From Peptococcaceae bacterium UBA7702 (GTDB lineage: Bacteria; Bacillota; Dehalobacteriia; UBA7702), in contig DLGE01000012.1 of NCBI GenBank assembly GCA_002482535.1, forward strand, positions 46,788 through 82,584: a stretch of 35,797 nt of DNA, given 5' to 3'. The notes below the pieces were generated by a model, which had not been told where the DNA came from, did not search any database, and worked only from the letters and a program-made list of their open reading frames with translations. A program made the translations under genes and the position numbers. Positions 8,530-17,777 of this stretch are shown here, in pieces. The number at the start of each line of letters is the position of its first letter. Within the stretch, counting starts at the first letter, position 1.

Positions 8530-9729
8530 TCAGTCTTTACCGACTGTTTCAACTTTGTCCAAACAAGCGGCGATACCGGGCAATTCTTTGCCTTCCAAAA
8601 ATTTCAGAGAAGCGCCGCCGCCGGTAGAAATATGACTGATACCCTTTTCCATGCCAATGCTTCTGACCGCCGCGGCGGAATCGCCGCCGCCGATAACACT
8701 ATAGGCGTCGGCGTCGCCGACGATCTTAGCGATGTCCTTGGTTCCGGCGGCAAAATGACTCATTTCAAAAACTCCCATGGGGCCGTTCCAAAGGATTGTT
8801 TTGGCGTCTGCCAAGGCCGCCGCGAAAATAGCCACAGTCTTTTCGCCAATGTCAAGACATTGATAATCTTGGGGTACAGTAGCCACGGGAACGACTTTGA
8901 TTACAGCGTCATTGCTGAACTCGCTGGCCGCCCGAACGTCAACGGGAAGATAGATTTTATCAGCGTAGGCGCCGTTTAAAAGCTCTTTGGCAAAGTCGAT
9001 TTTAGCCTCTTCCACCAAGGATTTCTGCATATCATAACCTTTGGCCGCCAAAAATGTATTGGCCATGCCGCCGCCGATGATCAACTTGTCAACGATGGGC
9101 AGCAGTTTTGCCAGAATCTTAATTTTATCAGAGACCTTGGCGCCGCCGATGATGGCGACGAGGGGACGGTCGGGATTTTCCAGCACTTTGGAAAGGGCGT
9201 TGATTTCTTTTTCCAACAACAGTCCGATATAGGTGGGCAAATATTGGGGAATGCCCACGGTGGAAGCGTGGCTTCTGTGATCCACACTGAAACATTCGTT
9301 GACATAGAGATCGCCGAGGCGGGCAAGCTTTCTGGCAAAATCGTCGTCGTTGGCTTCTTCCTCCGGATAAAAACGGAGGTTTTCACAAAGCACAATCTCT
9401 CCCGGCTGCAACCCCTGACAAAGGGCAACAGTTTCTTCAGCAAGGGGATCGTCGGCGAATATTACCTTGATATCGAAACATTCTTCTAAAACATGAGCGA
9501 CAGGCTTTACAGACATGGCGGAAACCCGCTGCCCCTGAGGACGTCCGAGGTGCGTCAGGATCACCAAGGAAGCGCCCTGCTCCAGGATATATTTTATAGT
9601 GGGAATACTTTCTTCAATGCGCATAAACGCGGTGATATTGCCATGTTCATCCATCGGCACGTTATAATCGGCGCGAAGGAGCACTCTTTTGCCTTTCAGA
9701 TCACAGTCTCTGACGCTTAATTTCTTCAT
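8530..9729 (-). CDS. pgk: Phosphoglycerate kinase
   Basis: 399 residues. It transfers phosphate from 1,3-bisphosphoglycerate to ADP. The N-terminal substrate domain shows RVLLRADYNVPMDE (usual form RVDFNVP, here with Ala and Tyr), LTHLGRP and the SVDHRSHAST segment. The C-terminal nucleotide domain shows AIIGGAKVSDKI, the WNGPMGVFE motif and GGGDSAAAV followed by STGGGASLKFLEG. GAGG lies 12 bases before the ATG. A stable hairpin separates it from gap, so gap may accumulate to higher levels than pgk. Confidence 0.98.
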   Translation of the reverse strand: MKKLSVRDCDLKGKRVLLRADYNVPMDEHGNITAFMRIEESIPTIKYILEQGASLVILTHLGRPQGQRVSAMSVKPVAHVLEECFDIKVIFADDPLAEETVALCQGLQPGEIVLCENLRFYPEEEANDDDFARKLARLGDLYVNECFSVDHRSHASTVGIPQYLPTYIGLLLEKEINALSKVLENPDRPLVAIIGGAKVSDKIKILAKLLPIVDKLIIGGGMANTFLAAKGYDMQKSLVEEAKIDFAKELLNGAYADKIYLPVDVRAASEFSNDAVIKVVPVATVPQDYQCLDIGEKTVAIFAAALADAKTILWNGPMGVFEMSHFAAGTKDIAKIVGDADAYSVIGGGDSAAAVRSIGMEKGISHISTGGGASLKFLEGKELPGIAACLDKVETVGKD

Positions 9730-9775
9730 TTGTTCAAACTACCTCATTGAAAGATTCGGATATGTCTATAACGTG

Positions 9776-9809
9776 ATATTACAGTGAAGGTGTTCCCTCA
9801 CTGTAATAT
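9776..9809. terminator. Intercistronic hairpin between gap and pgk
   Basis: ATATTACAGTGA (9776-9787) pairs perfectly with TCACTGTAATAT (9798-9809), leaving a ten-base loop. There is no proper T-run, so it is more likely a partial terminator or a 3'-end stabiliser of gap mRNA than a full stop. Confidence 0.6.
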
Positions 9810-9834
9810 TGATATTTGTTCAGTTGTATCATGA

Positions 9835-10845
9835 TCAAAGGCCCTTCGCCGCGACATAGGCAGCAAGGTCAACGACGCGGCAGGAATAGCCCCATTCATT
9901 GTCATACCAGGAGACGATCTTTGCCATGTTGTCACCGATGACCATGGTGGAAAGGGCGTCTACAACGGAAGACAGGGGGCAGTGGTTGTAATCGATGGAA
10001 ACAAGGGGCAGCTCTGAATAGCCTAAAATCCCCTTCAACTCGCCTTCCGCCGCGTTTTTCAGGGCGGCATTGAGCTCTTCGGCAGTAGCCTTTCGCGCCA
10101 ATTCCACGGTGAGGTCCACCACGGAGACATTGGGGGTGGGCACGCGCATGGCGAAACCGTTGAGTTTCCCCTTTAACTGGGGCAACACTAAGGCCACGGC
10201 TTTGGCGGCCCCGGTGGTGGTGGGAATGATGGAAGAAGAGGCGGTTCTCGCCCTTCTCATATCTTTATGGGCCTGGTCTAAAATGCGCTGATCGTTGGTG
10301 ACGGAATGAATCGTGGTCATCAAACCTTTGACAATGCCGAATTCGGCGTCAACGACTTTGGCAAAAGGCGCCAAACAGTTGGTGGTGCAGGAAGCATTGG
10401 AAATGATATGATGACGGGCAGGATCATAGGTTTCTTCATTGACGCCCATGACAAAAGTGGCGTCTTCATGTTTGCCGGGAGCGGTGATGATCACCTTTTT
10501 GGCGCCGGCAGATAAATGAGCCTTGGCCTTATCGGCGTCGCGGAAGGCGCCGCTGGCTTCAATAACGATATCGACGCCCAGCTCTTTCCAGGGCAGGTTT
10601 TGGGGATCTCTTTCCGCAAATACTTTTACGGCCTTGCCGTCGACGGTCATCGTATCATGATCGGCGGCGGAAACGTCTTTGTCCCAGGTTCCGTGAACAG
10701 AGTCAAATTTCAATAAATGGGCGTTGGCAGCAGCATCCCACAAATCGTTAACAGCAACGACATCGAGGCCGTCCTTATCAAACATGGCACGGTAGACCAG
10801 TCTGCCGATTCTGCCAAAACCGTTAATCGCAACTTTTGTTCCCAC
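9835..10845 (-). CDS. gap: Glyceraldehyde-3-phosphate dehydrogenase, type I
   Basis: 336 residues. It oxidises glyceraldehyde 3-phosphate with NAD+ and phosphate. The Rossmann motif INGFGRIGR lies at residues 8-16, and an aspartate in VAVNDL sits where NAD specificity is set. The catalytic cysteine is in SNASCTTNCLAP (Cys153) and the histidine in TTIHSVTNDQ (His180; serine-valine replaces the common alanine-tyrosine). The phosphate-site RRARTASSSIIPTTTGAAKA and C-terminal SWYDNEWGYS are intact. The start is GTG, preceded by GAGGTG at seven bases. It is the first gene of the glycolysis operon. A central glycolytic gene regulator (cggR) would often lie upstream; here a two-component system does. 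Confidence 0.98.
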   Translation of the reverse strand: MGTKVAINGFGRIGRLVYRAMFDKDGLDVVAVNDLWDAAANAHLLKFDSVHGTWDKDVSAADHDTMTVDGKAVKVFAERDPQNLPWKELGVDIVIEASGAFRDADKAKAHLSAGAKKVIITAPGKHEDATFVMGVNEETYDPARHHIISNASCTTNCLAPFAKVVDAEFGIVKGLMTTIHSVTNDQRILDQAHKDMRRARTASSSIIPTTTGAAKAVALVLPQLKGKLNGFAMRVPTPNVSVVDLTVELARKATAEELNAALKNAAEGELKGILGYSELPLVSIDYNHCPLSSVVDALSTMVIGDNMAKIVSWYDNEWGYSCRVVDLAAYVAAKGL

Positions 10846-10920
10846 AAGTATGCACCTCTCAATCTATTGATATGAAAAATCTTGTTTTATGTCAGGGGAT
10901 TCAGCCCTTCAGCTATCTTT

Positions 10921-10950
10921 ATTATAGCAGAAATTTCATTATTTTACTAA
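10921..10950 (-). promoter_or_regulatory. Promoter of the glycolysis operon
   Basis: TATAAT (10926-10921) with TTAGTA (10950-10945) at an 18-bp spacer on the minus strand, leaving a leader of about 70 nt before gap. It lies in the 131-bp space after the response-regulator gene. Confidence 0.6.
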
Positions 10951-10976
10951 CGGAAATGTTGATTATTTTTACTTCC

Positions 10977-12614
10977 TTATTCCCTTGTGGACAAAATTCG
11001 AGATGCTTCGTCCCTGCGGTAGCTGCCCGGGGTTTTCCCGGCATGTTTTTTGAAGACCTGGGAAAAGTAACGGGCGTCCCGAAAACCGACTTTCATGGCG
11101 ATTTCCGCCACAGAATAAGAAGTGGTAGTCAGGAGTTTTCTCGCTTCCTCCATGCGCACATGGGTCAAATATTCCGTAAAACTCCAGCCTTTTACCTGCT
11201 TAAACAGACGGCTGAAATAGCAGGTGCTGAGATAAACCTGCTTGGCCACGTCTTCCAGACCGATTTCCTGATGGAAATTTTCTTCCATGTAGCGAACGGC
11301 TTTATCAATGAGATTGACGTTTCTGAATTCTCTCGAGGTGCGGATTTTACTCACCAGATCGTTAAGCCAGTTGACGACTTTTTCCTTCATGGCGTCCATA
11401 TTCGTTTCTTTGGCGACCTGCTGTTCCAAAGCGGCAAGGCTCTCTTCCAAAGATTCATAGGCAATGCTGCTTTCCACCGCGGCCCGCACCACAACGGTGC
11501 AGATTTCTGAAATCTTCAAACGGACCCGGGCAAGCTGGGTATCTTCACTGATGTATTCCGTCCAAAGGGACAAAAAGGAACGAACGGTGCGGTCCCAATC
11601 CCCCATGCAGACGGACATCACGAGATTCTTTTCGTAACCCTGGCGCAAAACATTGGCGTATTCGCTGGTGGCTTCCACATCATCGGCATGAATCGGCTGG
11701 TCGCCACCGTAAAGAATGCGGTATTCCCCTGCTACCAATGCTTCCCTGTGAGAGCGGGCCACACCGGCGGGCCCCCGGCCCATGCGGCCGATCCCCACGG
11801 TCACTGTGGAGGAAGTCTGCATTCTGACGCGGTCGCAGATATGTTCCCCTAAATTCATGGCCATGTTTTTCAAGGCGGTGTCATCAAAACCTTCTTCCGC
11901 AGCCAAAAGCACGGTAAACTGCCCGTTGCCCAAAGAGATAAAGAAATGTTCCGGCCATTCGGTAAGGCTTTCTTCAATGGCGTCGCCTACTTGCCGCTGG
12001 ACGATCTGTTTTTCAAGTTCGGAACGGAAATTATTCTGAGTGGTAAGATTATCCATCCAGATATTCATGGCAAGACAAAGAGGATTTTTCAAGCCGAAAA
12101 AGTCCGTGCGGCTTTTCATTTCCTCTTCATCGGTGAGATTGCCGTTGATCAAGTCCATCACAAAGCCAATGCGGATAAAAGGCAGCGCGTCTTTTAGGGT
12201 GGCCTTCGTTTCCTCCAACTCCCGATGTTTTTCTCTTTCCGTTTCGATTTCATCGGAAAGGCGTTCCGCCAAATCGATGATTTCTACGCTTTCCACCGGT
12301 TTCAGCAGATATTCCGCCATGCCGAGACCGACGGACTGCTGGGCGTAATGAAATTCACTGTAGGCGGAAACAATGACGATTTTTACATTGGGCAGCGCGA
12401 CTTTGAGCTGACGCGCGACTTCGATGCCGTCAAAACCCGGCATTCTGATATCGAGAAAAATGATATCCGGTTTCGTTTCCATGCCCAAGGCTACCGCGTC
12501 TTCTCCATTGTCGGCTTCGGCGACGATTTTGTATTTCCGGGGAAACTCCTCTAAAACCGTACGCAGATACTGCCTTTGTAAAGGCTCATCATCCGCAACC
12601 ATAATTCTGATCAT
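10977..12614 (-). CDS. Response regulator, receiver domain plus AraC-type DNA-binding domain (YesN-like)
   Basis: 545 residues. Residues 1-120 form a receiver domain with acidic pair Asp8-Asp9, phosphoacceptor Asp55 (IIFLDIRMPG) and the conserved lysine in LLKPVES. A long middle segment of about 300 residues has no motif I recognise but fits the linker region of YesN-like regulators. Residues about 440-545 carry two AraC helix-turn-helices: IGLEDVAKQVYLSTCYFSRL and YSVAEIAMKVGFRDARYFSQ, then FKKHAGKTPGSYRR. The ATG follows AGAGGT. The kinase gene ends 37 bp upstream on the same strand, so the pair is an operon. The target is unknown; the gap promoter directly downstream and corrinoid or methylamine genes are candidates by inference only. 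Confidence 0.92.
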   Translation of the reverse strand: MIRIMVADDEPLQRQYLRTVLEEFPRKYKIVAEADNGEDAVALGMETKPDIIFLDIRMPGFDGIEVARQLKVALPNVKIVIVSAYSEFHYAQQSVGLGMAEYLLKPVESVEIIDLAERLSDEIETEREKHRELEETKATLKDALPFIRIGFVMDLINGNLTDEEEMKSRTDFFGLKNPLCLAMNIWMDNLTTQNNFRSELEKQIVQRQVGDAIEESLTEWPEHFFISLGNGQFTVLLAAEEGFDDTALKNMAMNLGEHICDRVRMQTSSTVTVGIGRMGRGPAGVARSHREALVAGEYRILYGGDQPIHADDVEATSEYANVLRQGYEKNLVMSVCMGDWDRTVRSFLSLWTEYISEDTQLARVRLKISEICTVVVRAAVESSIAYESLEESLAALEQQVAKETNMDAMKEKVVNWLNDLVSKIRTSREFRNVNLIDKAVRYMEENFHQEIGLEDVAKQVYLSTCYFSRLFKQVKGWSFTEYLTHVRMEEARKLLTTTSYSVAEIAMKVGFRDARYFSQVFKKHAGKTPGSYRRDEASRILSTRE

Positions 12615-12651
12615 ACTGTTTTACCTCTTTTCTTAAATACAGCTGTCTTTA

Positions 12652-14484
12652 TTATTTAATAAAGGGGAACGACAACTGGAGCGTAGTTCCCTTATTGATC
12701 TCGCTGTTGATATCCCAAGCGCAATCACTGCCAAAATGAAGCTGGAGGCGGCGTAAAACATTGGTCATACCGATACCGCTGACTTGACCGCCCTTGGTGG
12801 AACGGATTTTTTCCAGCTTAAAAATACTTTTCTGCTGCTCTTTGCTCATCCCCACACCGTTATCAGAGACTTCCAAAAAGACGTTGCCGTTTTCCAGCCA
12901 ACTCTGGATGGAAATGATACCGCCACGCTTCGTCGGTTCCAAACCATGTTGACAGGCATTTTCCACCAAAGGCTGCAAAATCATGCAGGGCATTTTGGCC
13001 ATGAGAATGGAAGGTTCGATATCGATGCGGTGACTGATACGCCCCTGAAAACGGGTTTCCTGGATCATCAGATAGTCGGTGACGGTGCGGACTTCCTCTT
13101 CCAGGGTCACAGTATTTCTCACCTGATAAAGGCTGTATCGCATCAGCCGCGCCAGGGCGGAAACCAGTTTTTCCGTATGCTTATCCCCTTCGATTAGGGC
13201 AACGCGGCCAATGGTATTCAAGGAATTGAAGAGAAAATGGGGGCTGACCTGATACTGCAAGGCGGAAAGCTGGGCGACTTTCAATTCCTCTTCCAATTGA
13301 TGCTGTTTTTTCATAAAGGCCGTATAGGTTTTTTGCTGGCCTTCCAATTCCCGGCGCACTTCCACGTTTTCAATGAGTTCCACGATTTTCTTACCGGTAA
13401 GTCCCAAGTAAAGGCAGAGAGCGTCACATTGGGCCAGGGAAAGAACGGGCACCTCAGGACGGCAGTCCAATTTGCTCACATCTTCTTCCAGGAGAAAGTG
13501 GCCGCAGAGGAGTGTGCCAATGCCGACATTTTCATTGGTCAGCGGATAGCTGATTTCCACAAGACCGCAGCGGCAGCGGTAGGCCACCGCCTTATGGGGA
13601 TTGACCTCCCCCATGGTCAAATAGAGGGGAGAAACCAGCTTGTACTTTTTTAGTGTTTCCTGCCACTGGTGGCATAGGGTAGAACAGGAAGCAAAGGCTT
13701 CGCCCCCCACAAAGGGCACGCCCTTTTTATCGACAAAGACCATATCCAAACCGGTCAGTTCTTTAAAAGACAATTGCAGGGAAGCGATTTCGTCCAAGGT
13801 GTACGCCCCGGCAAGACTGTGGTGGGACAGCAATCTTTTCTTGCGTTCGATGATCTCGCCGATGAGCTTCGCGCCGCTCATGGCGTCGGGGGCGTAACCG
13901 TCGGCGCCAAAGGCAGAGGCGATATCTTCTTTCAGCGCGGCGCCGCCCACAACAACGCTGATATGGGTGCTGTGTTTCACGCCGGAAAGGGCTTTGATCG
14001 TATCGCCTACCGCCGATACCGTTGTGGTCAAAAGGGCGGAAAGGCAGAGAACATCGGGTTGATATTGGCTAACGGCTTCCACAAAAGAGGAAGGAGAAAC
14101 ATCGACACCGAGGTCAATCACTTCAAACCCCCTGGCCTCCAACACGAGGCCGAGGAGGTTTTTGCCGATATCGTGAAGGTCTCCGGCCACCGTACCGATG
14201 AGGATTCTCCCCCGGGTGGGAATTTCTTCGCCGGTGGAGAGCAGATAGGGACGGATGATTTTCATGCCTTCGCGGACACCCCGCGACGACACCAGGAGCT
14301 CCGTTACGTAAATCTCATTTTTCTCAAAACGGTCGCCGATCACGTGCATCGCTTTGAGCAAACCGTTATTGATCACATCGGTGACATCGTTGCCGGCATC
14401 GAGGGCTTTCTGTATCAGCCTTTTTACGTCTTCCACATCGCCTGTAACCACGGCGTGGATCAGTTCTTCATAAGCGTCTTTCAT
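12652..14484 (-). CDS. Sensor histidine kinase with corrinoid-binding and PocR domains
   Basis: 610 residues from the ATG at 14484, which has GAGG six bases upstream; an upstream in-frame TTG is less likely. Residues 1-85 match the helical cap of methyltransferase corrinoid proteins. Residues 90-215 are a B12-binding Rossmann domain with the full base-off signature: DLHDIG (lower-ligand histidine His104), SALLTT and VVVGGA. Residues about 235-375 resemble a PocR sensory domain with several cysteines (CSTLC, CRCG). A short coiled coil follows, then a LytS/YesM-type kinase domain with phosphoacceptor His416 in SPHFLFNSLNTIG, N-box PLVENACQHG and G-box DNGVGM. No membrane segment is visible, so it is cytosolic. 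Likely signals are a corrinoid, its methylation state, or a small organic compound. It is the first gene of the pair with the downstream response regulator. Confidence 0.9.
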   Translation of the reverse strand: MKDAYEELIHAVVTGDVEDVKRLIQKALDAGNDVTDVINNGLLKAMHVIGDRFEKNEIYVTELLVSSRGVREGMKIIRPYLLSTGEEIPTRGRILIGTVAGDLHDIGKNLLGLVLEARGFEVIDLGVDVSPSSFVEAVSQYQPDVLCLSALLTTTVSAVGDTIKALSGVKHSTHISVVVGGAALKEDIASAFGADGYAPDAMSGAKLIGEIIERKKRLLSHHSLAGAYTLDEIASLQLSFKELTGLDMVFVDKKGVPFVGGEAFASCSTLCHQWQETLKKYKLVSPLYLTMGEVNPHKAVAYRCRCGLVEISYPLTNENVGIGTLLCGHFLLEEDVSKLDCRPEVPVLSLAQCDALCLYLGLTGKKIVELIENVEVRRELEGQQKTYTAFMKKQHQLEEELKVAQLSALQYQVSPHFLFNSLNTIGRVALIEGDKHTEKLVSALARLMRYSLYQVRNTVTLEEEVRTVTDYLMIQETRFQGRISHRIDIEPSILMAKMPCMILQPLVENACQHGLEPTKRGGIISIQSWLENGNVFLEVSDNGVGMSKEQQKSIFKLEKIRSTKGGQVSGIGMTNVLRRLQLHFGSDCAWDINSEINKGTTLQLSFPFIK

Positions 14485-14548
14485 TGCAAGCCTCAAATTC
14501 TATCGGTTTTAGCCACAAAATTGACTAAAAAATGACTTTTAATAATTT

Positions 14549-14554
14549 ATTATA
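14549..14554 (-). promoter_or_regulatory. -10 box of the kinase/response-regulator operon
   Basis: TATAAT on the minus strand, 64 bp before the kinase ATG, in the A+T-rich gap after whiA. No clear -35 hexamer is visible at 17 bp (the site is a T-run), which may mean an activator is needed. Confidence 0.45.
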
Positions 14555-14570
14555 TCATAAATTTCCCGGT

Positions 14571-14597
14571 AAAAAAAGCCGTTTTCTACGGTTTAAC
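14571..14597 (-). terminator. Probable weak terminator after whiA
   Basis: On the minus strand ACCGT, a short loop and ACGGC are followed by seven T residues, directly after the whiA stop codon. The stem is only four to five base pairs. Confidence 0.45.
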
Positions 14598-15537
14598 CCA
14601 AATCTTCGGCAATTTCCCGCAATTTTTTCAGCCGGTGGCTCATGCCGCTTTTCCCCACCGGCGGATCGGCCAGGGCGGCCAATTCTGTTAAGGGCAGGTC
14701 GGGGTTGGCCTTCCGCAGCACCGCCGCCTCTTGCAGGGAAGGGGATAAACTGTCAAGACCCCGCAGCTCCTCAATTTTGCGAATGGCCTGCACCTGTTGG
14801 ACAGAAGAAGCCACGGTTTTTTCCAGATTCGCCAGATCAAAATTACGCTGGCGGTTGATATTGTTATAAATGCCCTTTTTGATGCGTTCGTTTTCAAAGG
14901 CCAGCAGCGCCTGGTGGGCTCCGATGTTGATCAAAAATTCCACGATCTGATCGGCGTTTTTCAGATAAAGCACGTATTGATTCTTACGTTTACAGATCTT
15001 GGCGTCGATGCCAAAATCCGCCGTCAGCTTTTGCATGGCCTCGGCGTGCTCCTTATAAGGTGTGACGATCTCCAAATGATAGGCCCCTTCGGGATTGTTG
15101 ACAGAACCGCTGCCCAAAAACGCCCCCCGCAAATAAGAGCGCTTGCAGCAGTCCTTGGTCAAGGATTCCATGGGAAAAACGCTTTTCCCAAAAACGCTCC
15201 AAGCCCCGGTCTCATCCATGATACCCAAGCGGATAAAGACATCTTTAACATCGTCCTGATAGGGAATGCGGATTTCATAGCGGTTATTCTTTTTGAGCCG
15301 CGTATTTTTATAGACCAACAATCTCCCGGGGTCCTGAAACAGCTCTTTGGCCAGTTTGAATATCTTTTTCGCCACCGCGGCATTTTCCGTGGTAATGGCC
15401 AAGGCCAAGCCGTCTCTGCCGTGAATGGCAATGGTGCCGTCGCTTTTGGTCAAAGCCAAAAACTCCGCCATCTGACAGCAACGGTTGGCGCTGATGCGCT
15501 GTGATATCTGATTTTTGGTCAGGGAAGAAAAAGACAT
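14593..15537 (-). CDS. whiA: DNA-binding protein WhiA
   Basis: 314 residues. WhiA is a conserved Gram-positive protein linking chromosome biology and cell division; in actinobacteria it is a sporulation transcription factor. The N-terminal two-thirds is the LAGLIDADG-like domain (RSYLRGAFLGSGSVNNPEGAYHLEI near residue 135). The C-terminal part is the WhiA helix-turn-helix (SLQEAAVLRKANPDLPLTEL, then GKSGMSHRLKKL). The ATG follows AGGAGA. It is the third gene of the conserved rapZ-yvcK-whiA operon, 12 bp after yvcK. Confidence 0.97.
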   Translation of the reverse strand: MSFSSLTKNQISQRISANRCCQMAEFLALTKSDGTIAIHGRDGLALAITTENAAVAKKIFKLAKELFQDPGRLLVYKNTRLKKNNRYEIRIPYQDDVKDVFIRLGIMDETGAWSVFGKSVFPMESLTKDCCKRSYLRGAFLGSGSVNNPEGAYHLEIVTPYKEHAEAMQKLTADFGIDAKICKRKNQYVLYLKNADQIVEFLINIGAHQALLAFENERIKKGIYNNINRQRNFDLANLEKTVASSVQQVQAIRKIEELRGLDSLSPSLQEAAVLRKANPDLPLTELAALADPPVGKSGMSHRLKKLREIAEDLG

Positions 15538-15549
15538 GCTAATCTCCTG

Positions 15550-16782
15550 TCAAAACCTGCCTTTGGCCAGGAAGGACGCGAGTTCGTCGGCATCGTGCTT
15601 GACAAAGCCTTCCTCTTTGGCGAGAGGCAGGCCGATGATGCGCAATTTGCGCTTTTTTACCGCGGCAATATCGTTTTCCACCATGGCGAGATTGTTTTTT
15701 TCATAGGCTTCGCTCATTTCCGGGGAAAGGGACGCGGTGTTGACGATCACCCCATCGAAAAAGCGCTCTTCGGAGAGGGAGGCGATGGCCTCCACGTGAT
15801 CGGATAAGCTGTATCCTTCGGTTTCCCCCTTCTGGGTCATGATATTGGCGATATAGTAGACCGGCGCCGGGGACTGGGCCAAAGCGTCGATGATGCCGGG
15901 AACGAGAAGATTCGGAATGATACTCGTATAGAGGCTGCCGGGACCAAGTAAGATCAGATCGGCATCCATAATAGCGTCGATGGCTTCGGCGTTGACCAGC
16001 ACATTGCGGGGCTTTAAAAAAACCTCGTTGATTTTACGCTGATCTTGGACAATGGTAGTTTCCCCAAAAAGTTCCGTTTCATCATCCATCACAGCGCCTA
16101 AGCTCACGTCGTCCAAGGTAACGGGAATGACTTTGCCGCGTATATTCAAAACGCGGCCAATATCCCGCACGGCGGAAGCGGCGTCGCCATTGATATCGGT
16201 GAGCCCCGAGATCAGCAGATTTCCCAAAGAATGGCCTTTGAGCTCCGCGGGGCTTTCAAAGCGGTAATTAAAAAGTTTTTCCATGATCCCTTCCCTGGGG
16301 GAAAGGGCCACGAGACAGTTGCGGATATCGCCGGGAGGCAACACCATATTGCCTTCCAAGAGACGGCCGGAGGAACCGCCATCGTCGGTCACCGTGACGA
16401 TGGCGCTGATGCGGTGGGTCACCTGCTTCAAACCGCGTAAGATCGTGGAAAGACCGGTACCGCCACCGATGGCGGTAATTTTCAGTCCATATTCCAGCTT
16501 CGCTTCCTTGGTCGCCTTATCCCGAAAAGCCGCCCGGCGGCGGGCAATGTTCATCATGCGGCGGTATTTATCCTTCGCCGCGTATAAAAGGCCGACGCCG
16601 ATCAGGAACAGCAATAGCGCGCAAACCCAAACAGCCAGGGAAGATAAGGCCGAATCGGAAAATACGAGACCGAAGGAACGCCGGTATTTCATGGCCAGCA
16701 TAAAGAGGGCCAGGGCAATCAGAAAAACCGCCGCCACCAAATAGGGTAACCAGGCGCCCCGGAGGGATTGTTTTCTTTTCAT
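15550..16782 (-). CDS. yvcK: Gluconeogenesis factor YvcK (CofD-like/UPF0052)
   Basis: 410 residues. YvcK binds UDP-sugars and is needed in Bacillus subtilis for growth on gluconeogenic carbon and for cell-shape control. Two N-terminal membrane helices are followed by the CofD-like nucleotide-binding domain: ITAIGGGTGLSTILRGLK, VTVTDDGGSSGRL, PPGDIRNCLVAL, and LLGPGSLYTSIIPNLLVPGI. The start at 16782 was chosen because GGGAGG lies seven bases upstream and its ATG overlaps the rapZ stop as ATGA. A GenBank-style longer start at 16800 lacks a ribosome-binding site. The N-terminal anchor is present in only some relatives. Confidence 0.95.
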   Translation of the reverse strand: MKRKQSLRGAWLPYLVAAVFLIALALFMLAMKYRRSFGLVFSDSALSSLAVWVCALLLFLIGVGLLYAAKDKYRRMMNIARRRAAFRDKATKEAKLEYGLKITAIGGGTGLSTILRGLKQVTHRISAIVTVTDDGGSSGRLLEGNMVLPPGDIRNCLVALSPREGIMEKLFNYRFESPAELKGHSLGNLLISGLTDINGDAASAVRDIGRVLNIRGKVIPVTLDDVSLGAVMDDETELFGETTIVQDQRKINEVFLKPRNVLVNAEAIDAIMDADLILLGPGSLYTSIIPNLLVPGIIDALAQSPAPVYYIANIMTQKGETEGYSLSDHVEAIASLSEERFFDGVIVNTASLSPEMSEAYEKNNLAMVENDIAAVKKRKLRIIGLPLAKEEGFVKHDADELASFLAKGRF

Positions 16783-17645
16783 CGGTTTCCTCCCCGCCAA
16801 GCGTCGCTATGGTTCACCGTACAGAAATAACCTGCCTTTTCCACCATTTCGGTGATCTTTTCCGCGAAAAAGACGCTGCGGTGCTGGCCTCCGGTGCAAC
16901 CCACGGCGATGACCAGGTTATCCCTGGTACGTTTCTCAAAATGAGAGAGGATAAAGGTTAAAAAATCCTCGATTTTGACGAGAAACTCCACGGCTTCCGG
17001 GGCTGCCATAATGAATTCCCCCACAGCAGAATCTTTGCCGGTGAGGGGTTTTAAAATTTCGTTGTAAAAAGGATTGGGCAAAAAACGCACATCAAAGACG
17101 AAGTCCGCATCTTGAGGCACACCGTACTTATAACCGAAAGAAACCACGTTGACCAAAATATGGGGTTTGCCGCTGTCGCCGTAGACGAGTCGGGCATATT
17201 CCGCCAGGTCATTCCCTTTCATGCGGCCGGTATCGATTTTACGATCGGCGATCTTGCGCACCGGGGCCATGATCTTTTCCTCTTCCTCAATGGCGGAGAG
17301 GATCCGGATCGCGCTGCCTAAGGGATGACGGCGTCGGGTTTCGTGAAAGCGCTTCAAAAGCACTTCTTTGGCAGCTTCCAAAAAGATGATTTCCGCTTTG
17401 ACCTCTTCTTCAGGAAAGCGGTTGATATTGCTGAAAAACGAGTGAAAATGGCCGTTTTCGCGGATATCCACGACAATCGCCGCCTTTTTCACACCGCGTT
17501 CTTCGGAATTGAGCAGTTTCACCAGGTCCACAATGAGTTCCACCGGCAGATGATCCACAGCGTAATAACCGAGATCCTCCATAATGCGGAGCAACTGGGT
17601 TTTACCGGCCCCGGACATGCCGGTGATGATTTTCAGTTCCAGCAT
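16779..17645 (-). CDS. rapZ: RapZ (YvcJ-like) nucleotide-binding adaptor
   Basis: 288 residues. In E. coli RapZ is the adaptor that directs RNase E to the GlmZ small RNA in response to glucosamine-6-phosphate. In Bacillota the homologue YvcJ binds and hydrolyses nucleotides and affects competence. Walker A GMSGAGKT lies at residues 9-16, and the Walker-B-like VVDIRENG follows. The C-terminal domain shows VSFGYKYGVPQDADFVFDVR, RFLPNPFY and the family hallmark VGCTGGQHRSVFF. The ATG at 17645 follows GGGAGGTG by five bases; the longer frame upstream has no such site. The gene starts the rapZ-yvcK-whiA operon. Confidence 0.96.
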   Translation of the reverse strand: MLELKIITGMSGAGKTQLLRIMEDLGYYAVDHLPVELIVDLVKLLNSEERGVKKAAIVVDIRENGHFHSFFSNINRFPEEEVKAEIIFLEAAKEVLLKRFHETRRRHPLGSAIRILSAIEEEEKIMAPVRKIADRKIDTGRMKGNDLAEYARLVYGDSGKPHILVNVVSFGYKYGVPQDADFVFDVRFLPNPFYNEILKPLTGKDSAVGEFIMAAPEAVEFLVKIEDFLTFILSHFEKRTRDNLVIAVGCTGGQHRSVFFAEKITEMVEKAGYFCTVNHSDAWRGGNR

Positions 17646-17777
17646 AAACACACCTCCCTCAATGTGACATCTCAGCAAAAACAAAGGGCTTCCGCAGCCA
17701 ACAAAGCAGCGCGCCAACGATGATCATTGCTACCTTATGATAACATATGGAAACAAAAAAGAAAAGGGGCAACGACG

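Noticed and set aside
10836..11510. 224-codon frame on the plus strand
   Set aside because: Antisense to the response regulator; composition is that of a shadow frame.
13774..14535. 253-codon frame on the plus strand
   Set aside because: Antisense to the sensor kinase and without recognisable motifs.
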